DNA of 64,000 bases from the NCBI GenBank assembly GCA_019112785.1, contig DXIQ01000063.1, forward strand, positions 1 through 64,000, given 5' to 3'. The notes under the pieces were generated by a model. That model ran no database searches and was not told where the DNA came from. It was given only the letters and a program-made list of their open reading frames with translations. Positions within the stretch are counted from its first letter, which is position 1, and the number at the start of each line of letters is the position of its first letter. This document shows positions 37,795 to 47,308 of the stretch, in pieces. Made by a program: the position numbers and the translations under genes. This DNA is from Candidatus Blautia stercorigallinarum (GTDB lineage: Bacteria; Bacillota; Clostridia; Lachnospirales; Lachnospiraceae).

Positions 37795-39957
37795 TTGAAA
37801 GAAAATGCAAAAGGAAGAGTGACGATCCCTACAGACCTTGATGTGGTCCCTGAAACACTGGAGCTTCTGAAAAGATGGGGGGCAGATGCTATCCGTGACT
37901 GTGACGGCACAGATTATCCGGAAGAGCTAAAGAACGTAGATGCAAAAGTGTATTCCACCTATTACACTACAAGGAAAGACAATGCCTGGGCCAAGGCAAA
38001 TCCGGATGAGATCCAGCAGATGTATATTATGACCCCTTTTTACACCGCTGTCAGTGATGAGCTGTCTGTTCATCTTATGGACCACCTGTATCCGGATATG
38101 CTGAAAGTAAATGATCATGACGATATTACCAGATGGTGGGAAGTGATAGACCGGACTACCGGGAAAGTGGTACCGCCGGAGCAGTGGAGCTATGACAGCG
38201 AGACGGGAAACGTGACTATTCACAGCCCGCAGGCTTTTCATGACTATACCGTCAGCTTTCTTGCATATATCATGTGGGATCCGGTACATATGTATAATGC
38301 GGTGACAAACGGATGGAAGGATTTTGAAAAGCAGATCACTTTTGATGTGCGTCAGCCGAAGACTCATAAATATTCCATGGAGAGACTGCGGAAATTTATC
38401 GCGGACAACCCTCATGTAGACGTGATCCGTTATACCACCTTTTTCCATCAGTTCACTTTGATCTTTGATGAGCTGGCAAGAGAGAAGTATGTGGACTGGT
38501 ATGGATATTCTGCGTCAGTAAGTCCTTATATCCTGGAACAGTTTGAAAAAGAAGCAGGGTATAAGTTCCGGCCGGAATTTATCATTGACCAGGGGTATAT
38601 GAACAATACCTACCGTATTCCTTCAAAGGAATTCCTGGATTTCCAGGCTTTCCAGAGAAGAGAAGTAGCAAAACTGGCAAAAGAGATGGTGGATATCACC
38701 CATGAATGCGGAAAAGAAGCCATGATGTTCCTGGGAGACCACTGGATCGGAACAGAACCCTTTATGGATGAGTTTAAATCTATTGGCCTGGACGCTGTTG
38801 TGGGAAGTGTTGGAAACGGCGCCACACTGCGGCTGATCAGCGATATCGAGGGGGTAAGATACAGAGAGGGACGTCTCCTGCCTTATTTTTTCCCGGATGT
38901 ATTTCATGAAGGGGGAGATCCGGTAAAAGAGGCAAAGATCAACTGGGTAACGGCCAGAAGAGCGATCCTGAGAAAACCCATCGACCGGATCGGATACGGC
39001 GGATACTTAAAACTTGCCATGGAGTTCCCGGACTTCATTGATTATGTGGAAAGTGTATGCAACGAGTTCCGGACCCTATACGAGAACATCAAGGGAACAA
39101 CACCTTACTGTATTAAGAAAGTAGCGGTTCTGAACTGCTGGGGAAAGATGCGGGCATGGGGCAACCATATGGTCCATCACGCCATCTATTATAAACAGAA
39201 TTATTCTTACGCAGGGGTGATCGAGGCCTTAAGCGGGGCACCCTTTGACGTCCGGTTTATCAGCTTTGACGATATCCGTCAGGATCCGGATATCCTGAAA
39301 GATATTGATGTGATCCTGAATGTGGGAGACGCGGATACAGCCTATACAGGCGGAGAAAACTGGACAGATGAAAAGATTGTTACTGCCGTAAAGAAGTTCA
39401 TCTATAACGGCGGAGGATTTATCGGAGTGGGAGAGCCCACAGGCCATCAGTATCAGGGACATTTCCTTCAGCTTGCCACTACTATGGGCGTAGAGAAGGA
39501 AACAGGCTTTACTTTAAATGTAGACAAGTATAACTGGGAAGAACACGATCATTTCATTAAAGAAGACTGTACGAAAGAAATTGATTTCGGCGAAGGAAAG
39601 AAAAGCATGTATGCACTGGATGGAACCCAGATCCTCGTCCAGCGTGACAAGGAAGTCCAGATGGCTGTGAAGGAGTTCGGAAAAGGGCGCTGCGTATATA
39701 TCAGCGGCCTTCCCTACAGCTTTGAAAACAGCAGGATCCTGTACCGTTCCATTATCTGGTCTTCACATGATGAAGAGAAGCTCTGCCGGTGGTTCAGCAC
39801 CAACTTTAATGTGGAAGTTCATGCTTATGTAAAGAATGGAAAGTACTGTGTGGTGAATAACACTTACGAGCCTCAGACCACAACCGTATACAGAGGAGAC
39901 GGAACAAGCTTTGATGTGGATCTGAAGGCGAACGAGATCATCTGGTATGAAATATAA
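37795..39957 (+). CDS. 1,3-beta-galactosyl-N-acetylhexosamine phosphorylase-like (GH112)
   Basis: KGRVTIPTDLDVVPETLELLKRWGADAIRDCDGTDYP; TTG start at 37795 with AAAGGAGAAG (ATG ORF opens at 37720). Confidence 0.88.
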   Translation: MKENAKGRVTIPTDLDVVPETLELLKRWGADAIRDCDGTDYPEELKNVDAKVYSTYYTTRKDNAWAKANPDEIQQMYIMTPFYTAVSDELSVHLMDHLYPDMLKVNDHDDITRWWEVIDRTTGKVVPPEQWSYDSETGNVTIHSPQAFHDYTVSFLAYIMWDPVHMYNAVTNGWKDFEKQITFDVRQPKTHKYSMERLRKFIADNPHVDVIRYTTFFHQFTLIFDELAREKYVDWYGYSASVSPYILEQFEKEAGYKFRPEFIIDQGYMNNTYRIPSKEFLDFQAFQRREVAKLAKEMVDITHECGKEAMMFLGDHWIGTEPFMDEFKSIGLDAVVGSVGNGATLRLISDIEGVRYREGRLLPYFFPDVFHEGGDPVKEAKINWVTARRAILRKPIDRIGYGGYLKLAMEFPDFIDYVESVCNEFRTLYENIKGTTPYCIKKVAVLNCWGKMRAWGNHMVHHAIYYKQNYSYAGVIEALSGAPFDVRFISFDDIRQDPDILKDIDVILNVGDADTAYTGGENWTDEKIVTAVKKFIYNGGGFIGVGEPTGHQYQGHFLQLATTMGVEKETGFTLNVDKYNWEEHDHFIKEDCTKEIDFGEGKKSMYALDGTQILVQRDKEVQMAVKEFGKGRCVYISGLPYSFENSRILYRSIIWSSHDEEKLCRWFSTNFNVEVHAYVKNGKYCVVNNTYEPQTTTVYRGDGTSFDVDLKANEIIWYEI

Positions 39958-39987
39958 AATGCCGGTTTATCCGTCTGGAGAGCGCAC

Positions 39988-40821
39988 TTATTCTTTCTCA
40001 TGATCCTGCCGGTATCTTATAGGGGTGATCCCATAGAATTTCCGGAAGGTCTGTGTGAAATAAGACTGGGAGGAAAATCCTGTAGAGCCGGCGATATCCG
40101 AGACGGAGAGATCCGTATCCCTGAGAAGCTGACAGGCAGCCTCCAGTCTGCGCCGGTTCAGATACTGGATAGGAGAAAGTCCGGTATATTTGGCAAAGGA
40201 ATGTGCCATATAATATTTATTCATGTGAGTCAGCCCTGTCAGGGTGTCCAGAGTAATATGTTCTGCATAGTTTGTGTCCAGATATTCTTTTATCTGGGCA
40301 CATTCTTTTGTCATCCGTACAGTATTGATGGAGACAGGCACCAGCTGGCGGGAAGAGCGGAGGATCCGCAGGATCAGGATTTCAAGAAGGTGCTGACAGA
40401 TCAGTTCCGCACCGTAGCCTCCTGATTTCATTTCATAATGGATCTGGGCAAAAAGGTCCCGGATCAAAGACACATTATCAAAATTGCAGAAAATCTGAGC
40501 GGTAGAAGACTGGTCTTCTTCCTGAAAGGCGATGCCGTCGATGCCCAGGACATAATATTCAAGGGGCGTGCCGGGAATGGACTGCTCTGTGTGTTCCAGA
40601 TAAGGCGGAATGATGATCAGATCTCCGGTTTCGATAGGACGGATATCCCGGCGGAAGAAGAAGTTTCCTTTGCCATTGAGTACAAAGAAGATTTCTGTAA
40701 AGGGATGAGTGTGAAGAACACTGGGCCAGTCTTTTTCATCTTTGGACAGTGAGATGGACAGCAGCCGGGAATTGATCTTGGGGATCTCGTTTTCTTTGAT
40801 GGAATAATGTCTGTGGCTCAT
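39988..40821 (-). CDS. AraC-family transcriptional regulator
   Basis: SPIQYLNRRRLEAACQLLRDTDLSVSDIAGSTGFSSQSYFTQTFRKFYGITPIRYR. Confidence 0.93.
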   Translation of the reverse strand: MSHRHYSIKENEIPKINSRLLSISLSKDEKDWPSVLHTHPFTEIFFVLNGKGNFFFRRDIRPIETGDLIIIPPYLEHTEQSIPGTPLEYYVLGIDGIAFQEEDQSSTAQIFCNFDNVSLIRDLFAQIHYEMKSGGYGAELICQHLLEILILRILRSSRQLVPVSINTVRMTKECAQIKEYLDTNYAEHITLDTLTGLTHMNKYYMAHSFAKYTGLSPIQYLNRRRLEAACQLLRDTDLSVSDIAGSTGFSSQSYFTQTFRKFYGITPIRYRQDHEKE

Positions 40822-41049
40822 ACTGCTGCCTCCTTGTGTTTGCTTGAATTTTTGCTTTGTTGTAGATATTATACAAAGAAAAACAGGATGAAAGCAAGAG
40901 ATTGTAGATGAAATAACAAAAAATATTTAGATATCGTGGTGATATTGTTAAAAACAGCAATAATTATAAAAGAAAAGCCAATATCTGTATGGAAGAGGTA
41001 TTTAAAATAGTCTATGATGTAAACAACAGGAAAAAAGGAGGTAAAATCT

Positions 41050-42441
41050 ATGAAGAGAAAAATGGTGAAAAAGCTGATCTCGGCATCTCTTGTTTCTGTA
41101 ATGGCAGCTTCTATGCTGACTGCATGCGGAGGCGGTTCGGATGACGGCGCCGGTTCCGGTGACAGCGGAAGTGGCAGCGAAAGCGGAGGCGGGGACGTTC
41201 TGAAGGTCGCAGCTTTTGAAGGCGGAAACGGAGCTGATATCTGGGATAAGATCACAGCGGCTTTTGAGGAGGAAACCGGGTGCGAAGTAGAATTAGAGTT
41301 GTCCTCCGAACTGGATCAGGTACTGACAAAGGACATCCAGAATGGCGATGTTCCGGATATTGTCTACTATAACCTGGGACAGGCCAGCGGATTTACCGAG
41401 ACGATGCTGAAAGAACAGGCAGTTGCAGACATCTCCGATGTGTTTGATGATGAACTCAAGGGTAAGATGCTGGACGGAATCCTTGACGGAACAGCTGCAC
41501 AGCCTTATGGCGACGGGAAGATCTATCTTGCGCCGATCTTCTATACCCAGACCGGCTTCTGGTACAATGCAACACTGGTAGGAGAAGGAAAAGAATATGC
41601 CCTTCCAACTACCTGGGATGAATTCTTTGAACTGGGACAGCAGGCAAAGGCAGACGGAAGAGCGCTCTTTACATATCCTCAGTCAGGATACTTTGACGCT
41701 ACTATCTATGCGATGCTGGCACAGGCGGGAGGAATTGATTTCTACAATAACGCCCTGACCTATGACGCAGATACCTGGACTTCCGATGAAGGAAGAAAAG
41801 TCCTGGATACAGTAGCAGAACTGGTATCTTCCGACAACATCTGGGCAGATACTGTTGCCAATGCCAATACAGACGGCGGATTTAAGATCAATCAGCAGGC
41901 AGTTATTGACGGCGAAGCCCTCTTCATGCCAAACGGAAGCTGGGTAGTAGGCGAGATGGCAAACACAACTCCTTCAGACTACGAGTGGGGAGTAATGGGT
42001 GTTCCAAAATGGAGCGCAGACGAGAGCCAGTCTGTATATACCTTTACCGAGCAGATGTGGATCCCGGCAGATGCCGCCAACATCGATCTTGCAAAAGAAT
42101 TTATCAAATTTATGTACTCCGATACAGTTGTTGATCTTTGCCTGGCAAATAAGACAACCAATGCTGAGACCGGCGAAGAGTCCGATTCTCCTATCGTTGT
42201 TCCTGTAAAGGGCGCAGCCGATAAACTGCCTGAAGGTGTGATCAAGAGCAGCTTCCAGACAGGGGATGATGTAGTAGCTGTTACCGGTACATGGGCAACA
42301 ACAGCGCCTATCGAAGGACTTGATATGAAAGGTTCCATCTACGGACCGATCGATTCCATCAGCAACGGCGATATGACTGTGGACGAATGGCAGAGCCAGC
42401 TTGTAGATGTATGGGAAAGATGCGCAGCCGCTATGGAGTAA
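41050..42441 (+). CDS. ABC transporter solute-binding lipoprotein (probable GNB/LNB or related carbohydrate)
   Basis: Lipobox MLTACGGGSDD; family 1 solute-binding features; adjacent to GH112. Confidence 0.92.
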   Translation: MKRKMVKKLISASLVSVMAASMLTACGGGSDDGAGSGDSGSGSESGGGDVLKVAAFEGGNGADIWDKITAAFEEETGCEVELELSSELDQVLTKDIQNGDVPDIVYYNLGQASGFTETMLKEQAVADISDVFDDELKGKMLDGILDGTAAQPYGDGKIYLAPIFYTQTGFWYNATLVGEGKEYALPTTWDEFFELGQQAKADGRALFTYPQSGYFDATIYAMLAQAGGIDFYNNALTYDADTWTSDEGRKVLDTVAELVSSDNIWADTVANANTDGGFKINQQAVIDGEALFMPNGSWVVGEMANTTPSDYEWGVMGVPKWSADESQSVYTFTEQMWIPADAANIDLAKEFIKFMYSDTVVDLCLANKTTNAETGEESDSPIVVPVKGAADKLPEGVIKSSFQTGDDVVAVTGTWATTAPIEGLDMKGSIYGPIDSISNGDMTVDEWQSQLVDVWERCAAAME

Positions 42442-42473
42442 ATATTTGAATAAGAATAGCATATGTGCTGAGA

Positions 42474-42504
42474 AAACGGTGAGTTGTTACAGCTCACCGT
42501 TTTT
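42474..42504 (+). terminator. Intra-operon hairpin between SBP and permease genes
   Basis: AAACGGTGAG-ttgttacag-CTCACCGTTT followed by TT. Confidence 0.6.
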
Positions 42505-42524
42505 AAAAAGAAAGGAGACATAGT

Positions 42525-43415
42525 ATGAATCGAAAACGGGCCCAGGGACGCTTTATCTTTTTCTGTATCGCACCGGCGGCTGTACTGGTCACTCTTTTCA
42601 TATTTATTCCGACCATCAACGTGTTCAGGATGTCTCTGTACCGCATGGGCGGAATCACGAACAGAAAAGAATTTGTCGGTCTGTATAATTTTAAATCTCT
42701 TCTTGCAGACAAGAATTTTCTCCAGGCAATGCAGAATTCCATTGCCATCATTGTTTTAGTAACACTGTGCACAGTATTTTTTGCGATCCTGTTTGCAGCC
42801 ATACTTTCCCGCGGGAAATTCAAAGGGAAAAACTTTTTCAGGATCATTTTCTACATACCGAATATCCTCAGTATCGTAGTTATTGCCGGTATTTTCGGGG
42901 CGATCTACAATCCCAGTACCGGACTTCTTAATACGTTTCTCAATGCCATTGGCCTTGGCAGGCTGACCCAGCAATGGATGGGAAATCAGAACATAGTCCT
43001 TTATTCGGTGATCTTTGCCCTGGTATGGCAGGCCATCGGTTACTATATGGTAATGTACATGGCAAGTATGGCGGCGATACCCCAGGATCTTTATGAGGCT
43101 GCCTCCCTTGACGGAGCGACGGAGATCCAGATGTTTTTCCAGGTAACACTGCCTCTTGTATGGAGCAATATACGTACAACGCTGACTTTCTATATTATCA
43201 GTACGATTAACTTAAGCTTTCTGTTTGTACAGATCATGTCGGATGGAGGGCCAAACGGACATTCGGAAGTATTCCTGAATTATATGTACAAGCAGGCATA
43301 CGGCGCAGGAGTATACGGATATGGAATGGCCATCGGCGTAGTCGTATTTATTTTCTCATTTGCACTTGCGGCTGTTGTGAATAAGATCACAGAGCGTGAA
43401 GTGCTGGAATTCTAG
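42525..43415 (+). CDS. ABC sugar transporter permease
   Basis: FIFFCIAPAAVLVTLFIFIPTINVFRMSLY; EAASLDGATEIQMFFQVTLPLVW. Confidence 0.94.
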   Translation: MNRKRAQGRFIFFCIAPAAVLVTLFIFIPTINVFRMSLYRMGGITNRKEFVGLYNFKSLLADKNFLQAMQNSIAIIVLVTLCTVFFAILFAAILSRGKFKGKNFFRIIFYIPNILSIVVIAGIFGAIYNPSTGLLNTFLNAIGLGRLTQQWMGNQNIVLYSVIFALVWQAIGYYMVMYMASMAAIPQDLYEAASLDGATEIQMFFQVTLPLVWSNIRTTLTFYIISTINLSFLFVQIMSDGGPNGHSEVFLNYMYKQAYGAGVYGYGMAIGVVVFIFSFALAAVVNKITEREVLEF

Positions 43416-43433
43416 AAAGGAGGCGCATACAGG

Positions 43434-44306
43434 ATGAAAAAACAGAATCCGGTTACAAAGATCCTTTTCAAGATCATTGTATATGTAAGCCTGATCGTTA
43501 TGACCATCTCGATCCTGGTTCCGGTTGCCTGGGTATTTATGGCGAGTTTTAAGCGCAATGCGGAATTTATCGGGAAAGGGACCAATCCCTGGGCGCTTCC
43601 CCAGCAGCTCCAGTATCAGAATTACATCACCGCTTTTATAGATGCGGAGATGGGAAAATTCTTCCTGAATTCTGTGCTGGTCACAGCATTAGCTCTTATC
43701 CTGCTCCTGGTGATCGCGCTTCCGGCTTCCTATGCCCTTTCCAGGTTTGAATTCCGGGGAAAGAAGATCTTAAATACAGCTTTTATGGCAGGGCTTTTTG
43801 TAAACATCAACTACATTGTGGTACCCATCTTCCTTATGCTCAGCGACGCCAATAAAGCTCTGGGCGTAAGCTTTTTCCTGGACAACAGATTCTTGCTGTC
43901 CCTGATATATGCCTCCAGTTCACTGTCCTTTTCCATATATCTGCTCAGCGGATATTTCAAGACTCTTCCAAAAGGATATGAAGAGGCGGCTTATATTGAC
44001 GGATGCGGATATTTTAAGACCATGCTGCAGATCATGATCCCTATGGCAAAGCCCAGTATCCTGACGGTGATCCTGTTCCAGTTCTTGTCCTTCTGGAACG
44101 AATATATCATTGCTTTTACCATCATGGATGAAAACAGTACTCTTGCGGTAGGACTGAAAAATCTGATGGCTGTGGAAAGAACGGCAACCAACTATGGTAT
44201 CATGTATGCAGGTCTGGTGATCGTTATGATCCCGGTACTGATCCTTTATATGTGTGTACAGAAGCAGCTGACAGAAGGCATGACCCTCGGAGGTCTGAAA
44301 GGATAG
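43434..44306 (+). CDS. ABC sugar transporter permease
   Basis: EEAAYIDGCGYFKTMLQIMIPMAKPSILTVILFQFLSFWNEYI. Confidence 0.94.
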   Translation: MKKQNPVTKILFKIIVYVSLIVMTISILVPVAWVFMASFKRNAEFIGKGTNPWALPQQLQYQNYITAFIDAEMGKFFLNSVLVTALALILLLVIALPASYALSRFEFRGKKILNTAFMAGLFVNINYIVVPIFLMLSDANKALGVSFFLDNRFLLSLIYASSSLSFSIYLLSGYFKTLPKGYEEAAYIDGCGYFKTMLQIMIPMAKPSILTVILFQFLSFWNEYIIAFTIMDENSTLAVGLKNLMAVERTATNYGIMYAGLVIVMIPVLILYMCVQKQLTEGMTLGGLKG

Positions 44307-44318
44307 GGAGGAAATGAT

Positions 44319-44486
44319 ATGGGCAAAGTGATAAAAAACGTGATCCTGCTGGTCGTCTTTGTCGTGTGCCTTGGGCTGGTCATCATCGGACAGAGAAATA
44401 TCAGCCTGACAGGGCTTTCCATGGAACTGATCGGGCTTGTAGGACTGCTTGTCCTTCTGTTCCTCTATAACAGAAAATATAAGTGA
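44319..44486 (+). CDS. Small two-TM protein (55 aa), DUF6903-like
   Basis: MGKVIKNVILLVVFVVCLGLVIIGQRNISLTGLSMELIGLVGLLVLLFLYNRKYK after GGGAGG; not in the supplied ORF track. Confidence 0.65.
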   Translation: MGKVIKNVILLVVFVVCLGLVIIGQRNISLTGLSMELIGLVGLLVLLFLYNRKYK

Positions 44487-44509
44487 CGGATATGCAGGAA
44501 AAATACATG

Positions 44510-44552
44510 AAAAAAGAGCGGACACCTATTTTGCAGGTGTCTGCTCTTTTTT
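44510..44552. terminator. Bidirectional intrinsic terminator
   Basis: AAAAAAGAGCGGACACCT...AGGTGTCTGCTCTTTTTT. Confidence 0.8.
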
Positions 44553-44555
44553 CAT

Positions 44556-46016
44556 TCAGGGAAGGACTGCGTTTGGCAGAGAGGGCGGGTAGGGACGTCC
44601 CGGTATAAGACGTTCGCCATCGGTAAATCCTTCCGGTCTGTCTTTTAAAGAACGGATCAGACAGGTGCGCAGTTCCCGGATCCGTTCCTGCCTGGAAGGA
44701 TCCTGTATCCGGTCTGTCAGTTCATGTGGATCTGAGGACAGATCAAAATACTGTTCCTGTCCGGTCTGGGAATACCAGATATATTTGTCTGTTTCAGTGA
44801 CGATCCAGTGGTTGGAAAAGATATCGTAGGAATGTTCCCCATGAAGCCAGGCACGCTTCCTATCTTCCGGGGACCTGGTAAGGGGCAGAAGACTTTCTCC
44901 GTCTACAGAGGAAGGAATTTCGGCTCCTGCAATATCCAGGAGAGTAGGCATGATATCCCGCAGTTCTGCGATACTGTGGCAGACAGAACCGGCTTTCAGA
45001 TCCGGCAGTACATTTTTGCCTGCAGTGATGAACAGTGGAATATGGCAGCTTCCCTCATATGGCCGGGATTTTCGGAACATGTGGTGATCGCAGAGTTCCT
45101 CTCCGTGGTCGGAGGTAAAGAGAAATACCGTATCATCATAGAGTTCCTGCTCGATAAGAGCCATAATCAGACGACCGATCTGGTGATCCAGATGGGTGAT
45201 GCAGGCATAGTATCCGATCTGGGCCTGGCGTATCAGTTCCGGATCTGCAGGACCTGTCCGGGAATTGAAGATCCTGCCTTCCTTTTTCAGATATTCTTCC
45301 GTCTCCCAGGTACCTACAAAGGGAGGGCGCAGATCCTTATCTTTATAAAGATCGAAATAGCACTGAGGAGCGTCAAAGGGCGGATGAGGGCGGAGATAGG
45401 AAGCCATCAGGAAAAAGGGCTTCCGGGGATCCCGCCGCCGCAGAAAGTCCAGAGACCTGTCTGTGACCCAGTTGGTAGGATGATATTTTTCTTCGTAGAT
45501 CCATGGCCGTGAGAGATAGCTGTTGCAGTCCATGCCGGTATCTGTCACATCTGCGTCAGCCCCCAGCTCTTGTTTCAGCCAGTGAAAATAGTCGTCTGCC
45601 ACAAACTGAGATTCCCGGTAGGGAACGCTGCCGTACCGGGCACAGTGGAGATAGCCGTCATGAAGATCCACATTGTGGAAACCCAGGAAATTGCGGAGAG
45701 GATGGACATGCATCTTTCCCACACACTGGGTATAATATCCGGCGGCTGACAATTCTCCGGCCATTGTGTGTTCATAATTCCAGGGAAGCCCGTCCTCATA
45801 GCCTACCCGGCCGTGATGGCTCTGTTCCCTTCCGGTATGCAGTCCGGCCCGGGCGGCAATGCAGCTGGGACAGGCACTGTATGTATGGTCAAAGACCACG
45901 CCCTGGGCAGCCAGGCTGTCAAGATAGGGAGTTTTGACATCAGGATGGCCCCCATAGCCCAGGCAGTCGGCCCGAAGCTGGTCGGTCATGATAAAAACGA
46001 TGTTAGGTTTTGTCAT
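44556..46016 (-). CDS. Sulfatase (formylglycine-dependent, anaerobic-type C-x-A-x-R motif)
   Basis: PNIVFIMTDQLRADCLGYGG; CIAARAGLHTGR; FLFTSDHGEELCDHHMFRKS. Confidence 0.92.
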   Translation of the reverse strand: MTKPNIVFIMTDQLRADCLGYGGHPDVKTPYLDSLAAQGVVFDHTYSACPSCIAARAGLHTGREQSHHGRVGYEDGLPWNYEHTMAGELSAAGYYTQCVGKMHVHPLRNFLGFHNVDLHDGYLHCARYGSVPYRESQFVADDYFHWLKQELGADADVTDTGMDCNSYLSRPWIYEEKYHPTNWVTDRSLDFLRRRDPRKPFFLMASYLRPHPPFDAPQCYFDLYKDKDLRPPFVGTWETEEYLKKEGRIFNSRTGPADPELIRQAQIGYYACITHLDHQIGRLIMALIEQELYDDTVFLFTSDHGEELCDHHMFRKSRPYEGSCHIPLFITAGKNVLPDLKAGSVCHSIAELRDIMPTLLDIAGAEIPSSVDGESLLPLTRSPEDRKRAWLHGEHSYDIFSNHWIVTETDKYIWYSQTGQEQYFDLSSDPHELTDRIQDPSRQERIRELRTCLIRSLKDRPEGFTDGERLIPGRPYPPSLPNAVLP

Positions 46017-46148
46017 ATGCGATACTCCTTGTGGAAGATTTGGGCGCTCCGGTCTTCCTGTGTCAGATCCGGAGTACTCTTTGTTTAACCATAATATAGA
46101 TACAATGGAAATGCAAGAGCCGGAGCAGGGAAATTTTTGTACAGAAGA

Positions 46149-47099
46149 TCAAGAGGACAGTTGTCCTCCTGAAGTACGGCGGTCAGGTCCACGTTCGGCA
46201 ATGGCCCGGATAGAGGAGGCGTATTCAGAAGGGGTCATTCCCGTTATGTTTTTGAACTGTCTGGAGAAATAGTGGATAGAGGAGTATCCCAGTGATTCGG
46301 ATATCTGGGTGAAATTCATCTGTTCATCCCGGATCATCTGTTTTGCGGCTTCGATCTTCAGAAGAGAATAATATTCGATGATCCCTCTGCCGCATTTTTC
46401 ATGAAAGAGTTTCTGGAGCCGGGACCGGCCGATCAGATTATCGGCGCAGATCCGGGAAATGGACAGATGAGCGGAAAGATTAGCGGCAAGGTACCGGCTG
46501 ATCTTTGTAAAAGTTTCTTCATCGGCATTTTCTTTTATGGACTTATCCGGAGACGGAGCCAGACCGGCAGGGTTTTCGGGTACATCTTCTTTTTTATAAC
46601 GACGGTAAAGACCGATAAGGAACTGCTCCAAACAGGTGCGGATGATCTGGGCCGCTCCTGCAGGGGCATCCGGGCGAACAGACAAAGAAGTCTGATAGGG
46701 ATCATCCAGCCTGCCATTGAGATATCTCCGGGCTTCCTGAACAATACGTCCAAGGAGACGGCGGTCTTCGTCCCGGATATGCAGGATCTTTTTCCGGAAA
46801 AAATCCATCATAGGGCTGTCGCAGGAGAAAGAGATAACGATCAGGCAGGGGGCCGCGCCTTCTCCTGCTTTGACCCAGTGAAATTCTCCGGGTTCGTGGA
46901 AGGCGATCTGCCCCCGGCTAAGGACAAAAGAGCGGTCTCCGGCTCCGATAGTAACATCCCCTTTATCTACGCAGACAAATTCCCAGAAGGGATGGGATTC
47001 TCCCGGGAAGTAAAAACTGTTCATATATTCAAAATAATGAAGAGAGAAGAGCTGATCGATCATAAGCTCCTCCGGCAGGCGGATCCCCTGGTAAGACAT
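46149..47099 (-). CDS. AraC-family transcriptional regulator
   Basis: GIIEYYSLLKIEAAKQMIRDEQMNFTQISESLGYSSIHYFSRQFKNITGMTPSEY. Confidence 0.93.
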   Translation of the reverse strand: MSYQGIRLPEELMIDQLFSLHYFEYMNSFYFPGESHPFWEFVCVDKGDVTIGAGDRSFVLSRGQIAFHEPGEFHWVKAGEGAAPCLIVISFSCDSPMMDFFRKKILHIRDEDRRLLGRIVQEARRYLNGRLDDPYQTSLSVRPDAPAGAAQIIRTCLEQFLIGLYRRYKKEDVPENPAGLAPSPDKSIKENADEETFTKISRYLAANLSAHLSISRICADNLIGRSRLQKLFHEKCGRGIIEYYSLLKIEAAKQMIRDEQMNFTQISESLGYSSIHYFSRQFKNITGMTPSEYASSIRAIAERGPDRRTSGGQLSS

Positions 47100-47308
47100 A
47101 TATTTTTTCCTCCTTTTCCGACTGTGGATCTTCTGTTGAGGTATTTATCTTTATCATATCTTATTCATGCAGAAAATGCAAAATAAAAGAAGCAGATCGT
47201 GCAAATTAAATAGTATATAGGATAAAGATTTTCGGAAAAGTTTTCTATACAATAAGGATCAGAAAGCCAGTTACACAGATAGTCTGAATAAAGAAAGGAA
47301 GAGTAAAA

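Noticed and set aside
44808-45937. + strand ORFs (234 and 144 aa) opposite the sulfatase
   Set aside because: Sulfatase frame has canonical motifs; these are antisense frames
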